Below are positions 45,732-54,419 of a DNA stretch of 55,429 nt, one piece after another. The stretch spans positions 1-55,429 of the forward strand of contig CAMLPN010000007.1 in assembly GCA_946481965.1 (NCBI GenBank), written 5' to 3'. A model generated the notes under the pieces. It had not been told where the DNA came from, ran no database searches, and saw only the letters and a program-made list of their open reading frames with translations. The position numbers and the translations under genes were made by a program. The first letter of the stretch is position 1. The number at the start of each line of letters is the position of its first letter. This DNA is from an uncultured Neisseriaceae bacterium. GTDB lineage: Bacteria > Pseudomonadota > Gammaproteobacteria > Burkholderiales > Neisseriaceae.

Positions 45732-46244
45732 ATCAATCTACTTTCAATAACTTATCATGCTCAGTAGGCTTGTGGTCTACTATCTACATAAATTTTTTGC
45801 GAATTTTAATCGTCTGCATAATATATTTATTAGCTATATGATGACAATAGATTCCGCAGCGCATAAACAAACTTTTGCTGATTTGATTATACTAATTTTG
45901 TTTTAATCTGCGACATTAAAATTTATGGCAGATATTGCTTTATCACAAACGAAATAGGGTAGAGAACAAATACATCCAAAGAAATAAAATTGCATTTATT
46001 CCCAAGTTCAATGTTGTACTGTAATAATCCAAATTTTAAGATTTATTTTTGAAATAATAAGTTTTGCTTTACAATATGGTTTATTTTAAAAATGCTTCAT
46101 TCTGTAATTCAATCATTTTTATCAACACCTATAAAATAAATGCATTTATTTCGATATTATTGAGCTCAGCTTAAAAATTCAATTTTAATTATATCAGTAT
46201 CATTTTGTTATAAATTAATTCAGCTTGAAAAACATACCGTTAAT
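45732..46244. other. AT-rich region between corA and ribE
   Basis: About 510 bp without a recognised feature; the ribE promoter should be at its left part. Confidence 0.35.
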
Positions 46245-47321
46245 TTACAACCAATGCCTGCGATAAAAATATAATAACAGACTAATAATAATGGTGACCA
46301 TCAATACAAGAACTACATAATAACTGTAATGCCAGTGCAGTTCAGGCATATTATCAAAATTCATACCATAAATACCGGTCAGGACATTTAAAGGCATTAC
46401 GATGATTGTAAAAACCGTAAGCATGCGCATTTGTTCATTCAGATGATTAGACTGATAAGACAAATGGATATCCATCATGCCCATTACTGTATCCCGTCCA
46501 CTATCTAATGTCTCCATCAGTTGTTGAGCATGGTCATAAACATCCATTAAATAAACATGAATATTTTTGCGGAAAAGCTCAAATTCATTATGGACTATAC
46601 GACCAATGATGTCTCTTATTGAAGTCAAAGTACGATATAAACTCATTGCGTCATGTTTTAATTGATGAATAGCTATGAGAAGATTTTTATTGTTTTCACT
46701 GAATAGGCGTTTGTCCAGCCCCTCCACCCGATTATTAAATTCTTCCACAGTGACGAAATAATCATCAACTATTCGATCCAGTAAAGAGTAGGCCAGAAAA
46801 TCATTACCTTTTTGCAGAATTTCTGACAGATTACGTTTAATAAATTTACGAATGACATGAAATAAGCCTAAAGGTTCAAATTGAAAAGTGATAATAAAGT
46901 TTTTGGCAAAAATCAGATAAACTTGATTATATTGTAATTTTTGTTTTTTATAAGTGTATACACGCGTTGCCAGAAATAAATAATGACCGTAGTCTTCAAT
47001 TTTAGGGCGCTGTTTGCGATTAAGCATATCTTCCAGTACCAGCTCATGGATATTGAATTTGCTGAGTAGTTGATGCAGTTGTTCGCTTTCAGTTATTCCG
47101 ATAAGGTGTATCCATGTCAGACAATTTTCATCAGGTAATGGAATATTATTGCTATTGATATCCTCTTCAGTATAAGTATGATTAATGAATTGATTAGCTC
47201 GTAATTGAATAATATGGAGGGCTTTGACTGGTAAATTACTAATATTGCTGCGATGTACCAGACTAGGTAGATTATGAGTCTGGGCGAGTTTGTCGCTGGA
47301 AACATGTGCCTCAATAGTCAT
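46245..47321 (-). CDS. corA: Magnesium/cobalt transporter CorA
   Basis: CorA is a pentameric Mg2+ channel. The 358 residues have a large cytoplasmic N-terminal domain (about 1-295) with long helices (FNNRVEGLDKRLF, HQLKHDAMSLYRTLTSIRDI) and two C-terminal membrane helices (about 297-320 and 335-352). The signature GMN at 319-321 ends the first helix (YGMNFDNMPELHW), followed by the MPEL-type loop that is the selectivity entrance. It lies 22 nt after ppx, so the two are likely co-transcribed. Confidence 0.94.
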   Translation of the reverse strand: MTIEAHVSSDKLAQTHNLPSLVHRSNISNLPVKALHIIQLRANQFINHTYTEEDINSNNIPLPDENCLTWIHLIGITESEQLHQLLSKFNIHELVLEDMLNRKQRPKIEDYGHYLFLATRVYTYKKQKLQYNQVYLIFAKNFIITFQFEPLGLFHVIRKFIKRNLSEILQKGNDFLAYSLLDRIVDDYFVTVEEFNNRVEGLDKRLFSENNKNLLIAIHQLKHDAMSLYRTLTSIRDIIGRIVHNEFELFRKNIHVYLMDVYDHAQQLMETLDSGRDTVMGMMDIHLSYQSNHLNEQMRMLTVFTIIVMPLNVLTGIYGMNFDNMPELHWHYSYYVVLVLMVTIIISLLLYFYRRHWL

Positions 47322-47343
47322 AGCAAGTCCTTCAAAATTAGAT

Positions 47344-48843
47344 TCAGATCACGTGTATTTCAAGCTGTAATCCAATTTTCTTCCATAAAACAGATTCTTG
47401 CAATAAGGCACTTGCAGTCAAAGGGTTTTCTGATAACCAGTTTTTCTCTAATGTAATGTTTAATTGACGCTGGTTTTTTTGATAGTTTATAACACAATTA
47501 TCTAGAGGAATAGCTATGTTCTGTCGTGCTCTGCAGAAGAGAGTAGCCAAACGAAGTGCCAAAATAGCCAGCCACAATATCTCTTGATTTGTGTATTCTG
47601 CAATTTTACGTAAATCTCCACGCTGACCCAAAACTAATGTCGCCAAAATATGTTGTTCCTTGCGCGAAAAACCAGGCATATCAGCCTGCTCAAGAATATA
47701 AGCAGCATGCTTGTGATAACCCGTATGGGAAATATCCAGTCCTATTTCGTGTAATTGTGCTGCCCAACAAATAAGCTGATGCCAGTATTCTTTATGGTTA
47801 AGAGGTAAATTAGCAATCAAACGACTAAATATATTATCGGCAAGAATTTTTACTCGCTGCGCCTGTTTTTTATCAACATGGTAGCGATATTGAAAATCAA
47901 CAATGGTTTGGTTGCGCATATCATCGCCTAACTGGCGACCAATCATGTCATAAAAAACCCCATCGCGTAGTGCCGCATCTGTAACCGTCATCTCACTGAT
48001 ATCCAGTTCGGTAAAAGCGGCTATCATTACCGCCAACCCGCCGGCAAATACCTCCATACGATCGTTTTTCAGACCCTCTAAGCGAGCTTTTTTGATGTTT
48101 CCGGCAGTAATAATGCGATCGGCAAATTTTTGCATTTGTTCAAGTGTGATTGCATCAGTGGCAGAGTTATCAGCTGAAATAACATCACGAATAGAACGTG
48201 CTGAACCAGAAGTACCAATTGCACTTTTCCAGCCAATCTTTTTTAATTCTTGACTGATTCTTTGAATTTCTGCACGAGCTGCATTTACAGCAGCCTGAAA
48301 ATTTTTATGGCTAATTTTGCCACGCGGAAAAAAGCGCATACTATAAGACACGCATCCCAGATTGAGACTTTCAGTGATTTCTGGTTGTAAATCATGTCCA
48401 ACAACAAACTCAGTTGAACCACCACCGATATCAATTACCAGCATATTTTCTGTTCTCGGCGGTAAAGTATGTACTACGCCGGTATATATCAAACGTGCTT
48501 CTTCTCGTCCGGCAATAATATCAATCGGGAAACCTAATTTTTCTTCTGCCTGCGGTAAAAACTGATCAATATTTTTGGCGACACGAAATGTATTAGTAGC
48601 TACCGCTCGCACCTGATCAGGAGCAAAGCCACGTAATCTTTCCCCGAATCTGGCTAAACAATTTAATGCTCGTTGTTGAGAAGCGACATCAAGAATCTTA
48701 TGTTCATCCAAGCCTGCTGCCAGCCTAACCATGTCTTTTATCGAATCGACAACTTGCAAAGAACCGTTCTGTACATGGCAAATTTGCAATCGAAAACTAT
48801 TAGAGCCCAGATCTACTGAAGCAAGCATATCGTGTGCAGTCAT
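47344..48843 (-). CDS. ppx: Exopolyphosphatase / pppGpp phosphohydrolase (Ppx/GppA)
   Basis: The protein has 499 residues. The ASKHA-fold N-terminal half carries SVDLGSNSFRLQICHV (phosphate 1 loop), GREEARLIYTGV, and MLVIDIGGGSTEFVVGH (phosphate 2 loop), then IGTSGSARSIRDV. From about residue 310 a helical HD-like domain follows (YRYHVDKKQAQRV, WAAQLHEIGLDISHTGYHKH). Ppx degrades long-chain polyphosphate from its end; GppA prefers pppGpp. Separation of the two by eye is uncertain, and Neisseria enzymes of this layout are Ppx. It is the first gene of a probable operon with corA. Confidence 0.9.
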   Translation of the reverse strand: MTAHDMLASVDLGSNSFRLQICHVQNGSLQVVDSIKDMVRLAAGLDEHKILDVASQQRALNCLARFGERLRGFAPDQVRAVATNTFRVAKNIDQFLPQAEEKLGFPIDIIAGREEARLIYTGVVHTLPPRTENMLVIDIGGGSTEFVVGHDLQPEITESLNLGCVSYSMRFFPRGKISHKNFQAAVNAARAEIQRISQELKKIGWKSAIGTSGSARSIRDVISADNSATDAITLEQMQKFADRIITAGNIKKARLEGLKNDRMEVFAGGLAVMIAAFTELDISEMTVTDAALRDGVFYDMIGRQLGDDMRNQTIVDFQYRYHVDKKQAQRVKILADNIFSRLIANLPLNHKEYWHQLICWAAQLHEIGLDISHTGYHKHAAYILEQADMPGFSRKEQHILATLVLGQRGDLRKIAEYTNQEILWLAILALRLATLFCRARQNIAIPLDNCVINYQKNQRQLNITLEKNWLSENPLTASALLQESVLWKKIGLQLEIHVI

Positions 48844-49066
48844 GACTAATTAATCAGAAATTCGAAAGACTACTATCTTACCGTATACATTTATTTTCTA
48901 CCAAGATAAGCATCAAATTATTGTCACAATTGTATTTTGACGCAAAAGTATATCATTAACGTTATAAAAATTAACTTTCTGTTTTAGATAATTTTTATCA
49001 AAATAATTTTGTCAAAATAACATATACTGATCACATATAATCATCGTTTTCAATGAAAACTGTTCA

Positions 49067-49423
49067 TTAAAATTTTACTTTTTGTGAACAATATTTCCAG
49101 CCTTTTTTATGCATTCCAGCCATAGGGATCTTACCAGATAAAAATAAACGTTTATTTTTTATCCGGAGTGTAAATGGTTTTTTACTTACAGCTGGTTCCT
49201 CCATGCCAGGCTCACTGAATTCTAAATACATCATGCCACTGACTTCGGTAGCAGATTGTTTGGTGATCTCCAATACATACCAACCACCTCCCCACTCAAG
49301 TCCTCGCTTGAGAATATGTCCTTTAGCGGTCGAGCTAAGCATAAAAGAAAACTTGATCCAAGTTACAAAGTCGTATCCGACCATAGCAATACATGTAGCA
49401 TCGCGGAAGATATTCGAATACAT
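49067..49423 (-). CDS. Hypothetical protein, possibly with decayed 5' end
   Basis: The 118-codon frame has a coherent C-terminal half (LKRGLEWGGGWYVLEITKQS, MMYLEFSEPGMEEPAV, PFTLRIKNKRLFLSGKIP, KKGWKYCSQKVKF) that looks like a beta-rich domain. The N-terminal 30 residues (MYSNIFRDATCIAMVGYDF) are less protein-like and overlap, on the opposite strand, the end of another remnant. No ATG candidate has a ribosome binding site. It is probably the surviving end of a larger gene. No family was recognised. Confidence 0.4.
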   Translation of the reverse strand: MYSNIFRDATCIAMVGYDFVTWIKFSFMLSSTAKGHILKRGLEWGGGWYVLEITKQSATEVSGMMYLEFSEPGMEEPAVSKKPFTLRIKNKRLFLSGKIPMAGMHKKGWKYCSQKVKF

Positions 49424-50050
49424 ACGAGAACTAAGTGTGTTTATTTTGATGGATATAGCGATTCAGATAATTATTTTGAAAACGGTTTCAGACTAAACTT
49501 GCGCCCACCCAATAAAATTCTAATTCGAAATGATGAGAGCTTAATGTAGAAAAGCAAACTTCTGGCATGAACATTCAAAGTCGAATAACAAATACCTCTA
49601 TACAACAAAGGCAACAGCGAACTAAAACAATGAGTTCGTTGGTTGCTGCGTACCTCAAAGGAGATGATTTCGAAGTTCAACTACCCACAACGGGTGTTAT
49701 TTCATTGAGTAAGTTATTATTGAAATAAATGGGCAGCAGATTGCTGATTTTGAGGACGATATGCGCATCTATTATGGTAAGGCATGGGTTAATAAGCAAT
49801 TAAATGGCAATGGATTTAGTGTACGTTTTGTTAACGCTTTGCGTTAAAAGCTTGTCCTACTTTTTTTATTAATGATAAAGCAATTAAGCAAACCAGCTAC
49901 CGTAAATTTCAGCAGACTACTCTAGAAACTTTGACAACCAACAAGCCCATTGATATTTATATTCTGTCTGCTATCGGCCCATATCTACATAAATCGGGCA
50001 AATATATCAATTTTAAGTTAGAAGGACTTGAATATTTGAAGTATCGGTAA
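49395..50050 (+). pseudogene. Decayed gene(s) of unknown function
   Basis: Protein-like stretches lie on the plus strand in several frames: RIHTRTKCVYFDGYSDSDNY with RLNLRPPNKILIRNDESLM (ends at 49549), SSLVAAYLKGDDFEVQLPTT, then EINGQQIADFEDDMRIYYGK with AWVNKQLNGNGFSVRFVNAL, and KFQQTTLETLTTNKPIDIYI ending EGLEYLKYR. Stops and frameshifts separate them. The pieces could belong to one or two accessory genes. No family is recognised. Confidence 0.5.
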
Positions 50051-50407
50051 GATGACAACCTATAAAATATCCCAGCAAACAACACATATAATTTATGCTT
50101 ATTATTCTTACTGATTGCGATTATTAGTTATAGCAATAATGATGAGTAGGGCTTAAATAATCCTTGAACAAAATAATAAGTTATCAACGAAGATTGAATT
50201 AGGCAATATTTCATCAGTGCAGAGAAAAATATTTATCTAAAGGAAGACATTAATTTTAGATTTAGCAAATGCCAAAATTTTGGTTATGCTATCGCCGACC
50301 TTGATAGTTATTATGTTTATTTCTATTAATGGTAATGAATTTTGCATATTATCTTTATCACTTTAACCTAATTGACAGACAGCGTTTTTGTAATTTAGGT
50401 ATAGAGT
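50051..50407. other. AT-rich region left of the tandem array
   Basis: About 360 bp with short broken frames. Unlike the other units, the leftmost array gene has no clear terminator hairpin in this stretch. Confidence 0.35.
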
Positions 50408-51169
50408 TTATTTGACTTTAAAAGTATTAATAAGTTCCCATGCTTTTCCTGAATCAGAATAAATTTTTACGAATTTGTCTGAGGGCTTAGTGCCTGTTGT
50501 TGAGCTTGTGGGGTCATTACTGAGTTTATCGCTTTCATCTGTAAGCTCGTCAAAACTATTAATCTGGTAATGTTTTCGCAAATAAGCAAGCACATCTTTT
50601 CGCTTGGCATGCAAAGTCATTTTGTATACATTTGTATCAGGTAAATTATCTAGTGCAGTTGGATCTATTTCAAGATATGGGGGAATCATGCGATTATTTA
50701 CGTCGAGATGTAGGGTTAATTCAGTAATATTAGTATGCGCAAAAGTGTACAATAAATAGTAGACTGTATTAGCACTGAAAGTAATATTGATCGAATAAGA
50801 GTCGGCTCTAATTGAATATAGGCGCATTAATTTAAATTCATTGGGTGAGATAACTTCGACGTATGTTGGATATTTTATTTCATCAGGTAATTTATCATTT
50901 TCTGGGTAATTGTAATTGTCTATATCTCTAATACATTCTTCTGCGGTTTGATAAAATTTAAAATCGGAGTTCCGGTTATGTTGGTTGGATGTATCGATAC
51001 TGCATGAAGACAGTAATACCAGACATAGTACCTTGCAGGAAACCCTGATTATTAGCTGTTTACAATTCATTTTCTTTATTTTGAAAACAATGTCCAGTTT
51101 AATGATGCCGATAAAAATCAGCATATCGACTAATAAAAAAAGTAATCCGAAAACAGTTGCTGCATACAT
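50408..51169 (-). CDS. Array paralog A: two-TM protein with C-terminal repeat-family domain
   Basis: The 253 residues contain two N-terminal membrane segments (about 3-28 and 41-58) separated by a short basic loop (KIKKMNCKQ), then a soluble domain (about 75-253). By the positive-inside rule the domain is periplasmic. The second segment ends LVLLSSCS, which resembles a lipobox although it is internal. The domain carries the array consensus: VEVISPNEFKLMR, LLYTFAHTNITELTLH, YKMTLHAKRKDVLAYLRKHY, QINSFDEL and a C-terminal WELINTFKVK. No known family is recognised. AAAGG precedes the ATG. It is the last (most downstream) gene of the minus-strand array. Confidence 0.7.
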   Translation of the reverse strand: MYAATVFGLLFLLVDMLIFIGIIKLDIVFKIKKMNCKQLIIRVSCKVLCLVLLSSCSIDTSNQHNRNSDFKFYQTAEECIRDIDNYNYPENDKLPDEIKYPTYVEVISPNEFKLMRLYSIRADSYSINITFSANTVYYLLYTFAHTNITELTLHLDVNNRMIPPYLEIDPTALDNLPDTNVYKMTLHAKRKDVLAYLRKHYQINSFDELTDESDKLSNDPTSSTTGTKPSDKFVKIYSDSGKAWELINTFKVK

Positions 51170-51271
51170 ACCTTTATACCTGTTTTAAATAAAACTACCT
51201 AATTACAAGTAAATTATTACATTAAAATAAATCATTGTAAACAATATCTTAATTTAATGACATATATACCA

Positions 51272-51415
51272 TGACCTTTTTTATGGCACGATTAACCAAT
51301 TATGCAGAAATTGATTGCGAAGACTGGATAGCTAGTGCGTGCCGTACATGGTGTTAATAATATTGCTTATACCTATGCTTTAGAATTGCAAGCTAAGCTG
51401 AATCTGGAAAATTAA
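51272..51415 (+). pseudogene. Small decayed frame in array spacer (copy 1), antisense to the array
   Basis: The plus strand reads MARLTNYAEIDCEDWIA, a frameshift, then VHGVNNIAYTYALELQAKLN ending LEN and a stop. A homologous decayed frame lies in the next spacer at 53261-53406. It may be the relic of a small gene duplicated with each cassette. Confidence 0.45.
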
Positions 51416-51430
51416 CTACACGCTATATAA

Positions 51431-51458
51431 AAAATAACTACCTGACCTACAGGTAGCT
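51431..51458 (-). terminator. Terminator after array gene B
   Basis: On the minus strand CTACCTG and CAGGTAG pair around a 5-nt loop and are followed by TTATTTTTTA. The same hairpin family follows gene C. Confidence 0.8.
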
Positions 51459-51481
51459 ATTTTGTGCTTTAAGTATAGAGT

Positions 51482-52858
51482 TTATTTGACTGTAAAAGTA
51501 TTAATAAATGCCCATGTTTTTTTATCGCCATCTTTTGAAATGGGGAACAAAATTTCATCATATTTTTCTGAGGGTATAAAGGCCTTGTTTTTTCTTGCTG
51601 TCATGTCGTCGACAGTATCAAATAATTCATCGAAGCTATTTATATTAAAATGTTTTGTTAAATAAGCTAAAACGTCTTTACGGTTTGCTTTAAGAGTAAT
51701 AGCGTATTTATTTAAATCAGGTGCTGTAATTTTTTTATTAGATTTTAAATGATTATCGTATTGAGGTTTAAAGTGTACCGTAATTTTATCAATATCAACA
51801 TATGTGAAGATATCTAGTAAACTAAATATTGCAGCTTGTTTTATATGTTTTTTTACAAAATCTATATCCTCAGTAAGTGGTATAACGTTATTTATTACGA
51901 TTTCGGTTGGTGAAATAATTTTGTATTCCTTATAGTACATTCTTGATGCATCAATGCATTCTGCAACAGTTTTAAATTTTTTGATATTGAGTTTGGCTTC
52001 ATTTTTCAGTTGTGATTCATCAAGTGTAAATCTATTGATTAAATCTTCTGTTTTTTTAATTTCGTCTTTTGATATTGGGCGAAGAATTGATTCGTATTTT
52101 TCTGATGGTGTGGTGCCCTTGAGGCTTTCTGTAGGCTTGCCGTCGATTTCATCGCGTGTTTCTACTAATTCATCATAACTATTAATGTTAAAATGTTCTT
52201 TTAAGTAGGCTAATAAAACTTTTCTGTCTAATCGAATTGTGAAATTGTATTTACTTAGATTAGGAACAGGAACTCTTCTGTTTTTTATGTTGTCAAAATA
52301 AGAGTAATCATAAAATCGCGGTTTAACATGTACGGTAAGTTGCTCAATGTCTACATGTGGCAAAATTTCAAGTATTAAAAAACGAGCCGTAAAGCTTAAA
52401 TCACCTAGGATTAATAATAAATCTTCTGATGCTGGAAATTCGCGATACAGCACAATTTCTGTTGGAGAAATAACCTCATATTTATAATAATCATAATGCT
52501 TTTTATATTCATCTGGTTTTTTTGAGTTTTCGTAATCTTCGAATAAATCTGCTACTGTTTTGTATTTCTTAATATCAGGATTGGTGCCGTAACTAGCGTC
52601 TTTTTGTGCAACTGGTGCACTTGTCTCTTGTTTGTCATTGCTACTGGCTCGGTTTTGGATTAAATCATCAGGCGCGAAAATAACGCATAAAATCAGTGAA
52701 ACAAAGCATAGTAATGAGCCGGAAGCAGCGATTTTTAGACGATTCCATTTCATTTTTTTATTGTCAAAAACAACACTCGGTTTAATAGTGCTGATAATAG
52801 TCAGCGTGATAGCTAATGGTAATAAAAGAAGTAATCCGAAAACTGTTACTACAAACAT
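51482..52858 (-). CDS. Array paralog B: two-TM protein with two tandem copies of the array domain
   Basis: The 458 residues have two membrane segments (about 2-25 and 42-62) with the basic loop DNKKMKWNRLK, then two copies of the array domain: copy 1 at about 98-278 (YEVISPTEIVLYRE, PHVDIEQLTVHVKP, YNFTIRLDRKVLLAYLKEHF, NINSYDEL) and copy 2 at about 294-458 (YKIISPTEIVI, TYVDIDKITVHFKP, YAITLKANRKDVLAYLTKHF, NINSFDEL, FINTFTVK). The start at 52858 is set by AGGGGATAAAGAA before ATG and by alignment with the other members; the frame continues 28 codons upstream through a truncated paralog. Other members have one domain, so this is an internal duplication. The function is unknown. Confidence 0.72.
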   Translation of the reverse strand: MFVVTVFGLLLLLPLAITLTIISTIKPSVVFDNKKMKWNRLKIAASGSLLCFVSLILCVIFAPDDLIQNRASSNDKQETSAPVAQKDASYGTNPDIKKYKTVADLFEDYENSKKPDEYKKHYDYYKYEVISPTEIVLYREFPASEDLLLILGDLSFTARFLILEILPHVDIEQLTVHVKPRFYDYSYFDNIKNRRVPVPNLSKYNFTIRLDRKVLLAYLKEHFNINSYDELVETRDEIDGKPTESLKGTTPSEKYESILRPISKDEIKKTEDLINRFTLDESQLKNEAKLNIKKFKTVAECIDASRMYYKEYKIISPTEIVINNVIPLTEDIDFVKKHIKQAAIFSLLDIFTYVDIDKITVHFKPQYDNHLKSNKKITAPDLNKYAITLKANRKDVLAYLTKHFNINSFDELFDTVDDMTARKNKAFIPSEKYDEILFPISKDGDKKTWAFINTFTVK

Positions 52859-52889
52859 TTCTTTATCCCCTGTTTTAAAAAAACTACCT

Positions 52890-53030
52890 AAATAACAAAG
52901 CTTATATTCATACCTAAAACGAAGATTTTTAGACGATCCCATTTCATTTCTTTATTGTCAATAACAACACTCGGTTTGATAATGCTCATAAACGTCAGCG
53001 TGTTGTTAAAAACATATTTAAAATCATATT
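52890..53030 (-). pseudogene. Truncated array paralog (N-terminal membrane region only)
   Basis: The minus strand reads TLTFMSIIKPSVVIDNKE, then after a small frameshift KKWDRLKIFVLGMNIS, matching the end of TM1, the basic loop and the start of TM2 of the array genes (IKPSVVxxNKxMxWxRLKI). It then breaks off into the leader of gene B. It is evidence of deletion between two tandem copies. Confidence 0.65.
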
Positions 53031-53260
53031 TTTATCCTATATTGTAAGAAACTTACCTGATTATGCAGATAGTTTATTAAGTAAATCGGCTAATTTTAGT
53101 ATGACAGATACCGATTATTGAAAATTTTTATTTGTTTTAGTAGATAGACTATTTCCGGCTCGTTAAAACCACTATTGCTATTAACTCAAAAGGTATCATC
53201 AACAAGCCGTTATAAGCGCATAATATGTAAACTGTCTTTTAATTTGATGACATATAAACC

Positions 53261-53406
53261 ATGGCTATTTTTAATAATGCCATTAACCAATAAAGTTGAA
53301 ATTAATTGCGAAGACTGGTTAATGTGGCGTTGGTTGTGCATAGCGTCAATGACAGTGGTTATACCTGTGCTTTAGGATTGCAGGCTAAGCTAAATCTGTA
53401 AAATTA
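53261..53406 (+). pseudogene. Small decayed frame in array spacer (copy 2), antisense to the array
   Basis: It reads PLTNKVEINCEDWL in one frame, then VHSVNDSGYTCALGLQAKLN in another. It is homologous to 51272-51415 at both the protein and DNA level. Confidence 0.45.
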
Positions 53407-53418
53407 ACTCTTGGGTAT

Positions 53419-53448
53419 ATAAAAAAACTACCTGGTTGACAGGTAGTT
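53419..53448 (-). terminator. Terminator after array gene C
   Basis: AACTACCTG and CAGGTAGTT are perfect 9-nt arms around a 5-nt loop, followed on the minus strand by a T-run (TTTTTA). Confidence 0.88.
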
Positions 53449-53471
53449 ATTTTGTAATTTAGGTATTGAGT

Positions 53472-54305
53472 TTATTTGACTTTAAATGTGTTAATAAAAT
53501 CCCATGCTTCTTGTTCTCCGTCTTCTCCTGCTCCGTAATAACTTTTTACATATTTATCTAATGGCATTGGGCCATTTGATAAGTCTAAAGGCGAGTCATT
53601 CATTGCATCGTTTTGATCTATAAGCTCATCAAAACTGTTAATCTGGTAGTGTTTTTGAAAATAAGCCAGTATATCTTTTCGTTTAGCGCGTAGAGTCATT
53701 TTATATATACTTAAATCAGGTAGTTTTTTTTGCGGTTTTATATCTGGTGAATTGATGTACTCAGTTTCGGTATGCAAAGTTAATTCATCAATATTTGTAT
53801 GTACAAACGTTTGCAGTAAAATGAATGTTATATTAGTCCTGAAAAGGTAATTTTCCAGATCAGGGTCTAATATCGGTAGGGTTCTGCGTGTTAAAACAAA
53901 CTCTTTAGGTGAGATAACTTTAAGTGTGCCATTTTTAATACTGTAATCGCCTGTAGCTTCAATAAATTTTGCTGCACTATCATAGATTGTAACAACCGGT
54001 TTAACGCTTTCTGATTTGTTTTCGTTGCTTGCTTTTGGTGCTTGTTCTTTAGCTTGATTTTTGGCTTGTTCTTGGCGTGGTGTTTGTGCGCAAGCTTGTA
54101 GCAGGTTTTGTTGTTCGGGTGAAAAAATGATGCATAAAACTAGTGAAACGAAGCATAGTATTGTACCGAAAACTCCGATTTTTAAGCGTTTCCATTTCAT
54201 TTCTTTGTTTTTAATAATTAAATTTGGTTTTAGAATGCCGTAAAAAGTCAGATTACAAGCTAAAAAAGAAAGTGAACCGAAAACAGTTGCTAAAAATAAA
54301 GACAT
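53472..54305 (-). CDS. Array paralog C: two-TM protein with one array domain
   Basis: The 277 residues have TM1 (about 3-25, ATVFGSLSFLACNLTFYGI), the basic loop KNKEMKWKRLK, and TM2 (about 45-63, LCFVSLVLCIIFS). A charged Gln/Lys/Glu-rich linker (about 66-105) leads to the array domain (about 108-277): YDSAAKFIEATG, LKVISPKEFVLTRR, TFVHTNIDELTLHTE, YKMTLRAKRKDILAYFQKHY, QINSFDEL, AWDFINTFKVK. I use the ATG at 54305 because it aligns with the starts of A and B; an ATG five codons upstream is open. The gene is followed by its own terminator. No family is known to me. Confidence 0.7.
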   Translation of the reverse strand: MSLFLATVFGSLSFLACNLTFYGILKPNLIIKNKEMKWKRLKIGVFGTILCFVSLVLCIIFSPEQQNLLQACAQTPRQEQAKNQAKEQAPKASNENKSESVKPVVTIYDSAAKFIEATGDYSIKNGTLKVISPKEFVLTRRTLPILDPDLENYLFRTNITFILLQTFVHTNIDELTLHTETEYINSPDIKPQKKLPDLSIYKMTLRAKRKDILAYFQKHYQINSFDELIDQNDAMNDSPLDLSNGPMPLDKYVKSYYGAGEDGEQEAWDFINTFKVK

Positions 54306-54375
54306 ATCTTTTCTACCCATTTTTTAAAGAAAAAACTACCTAAATTTGTAAAACTAACTATTGGATTTAAAATAT

Positions 54376-54394
54376 CTACCAGATTAACAGGTAG
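54376..54394 (-). terminator. Degenerate terminator-type hairpin after array gene D
   Basis: CTACC and GGTAG pair around TGTTAATCT in the position where genes B and C have their terminators. The T-run is poor (ATATTTTAAA). Confidence 0.45.
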
Positions 54395-54419
54395 TTTGTT
54401 TGTAATTTAGTTATAGAAT

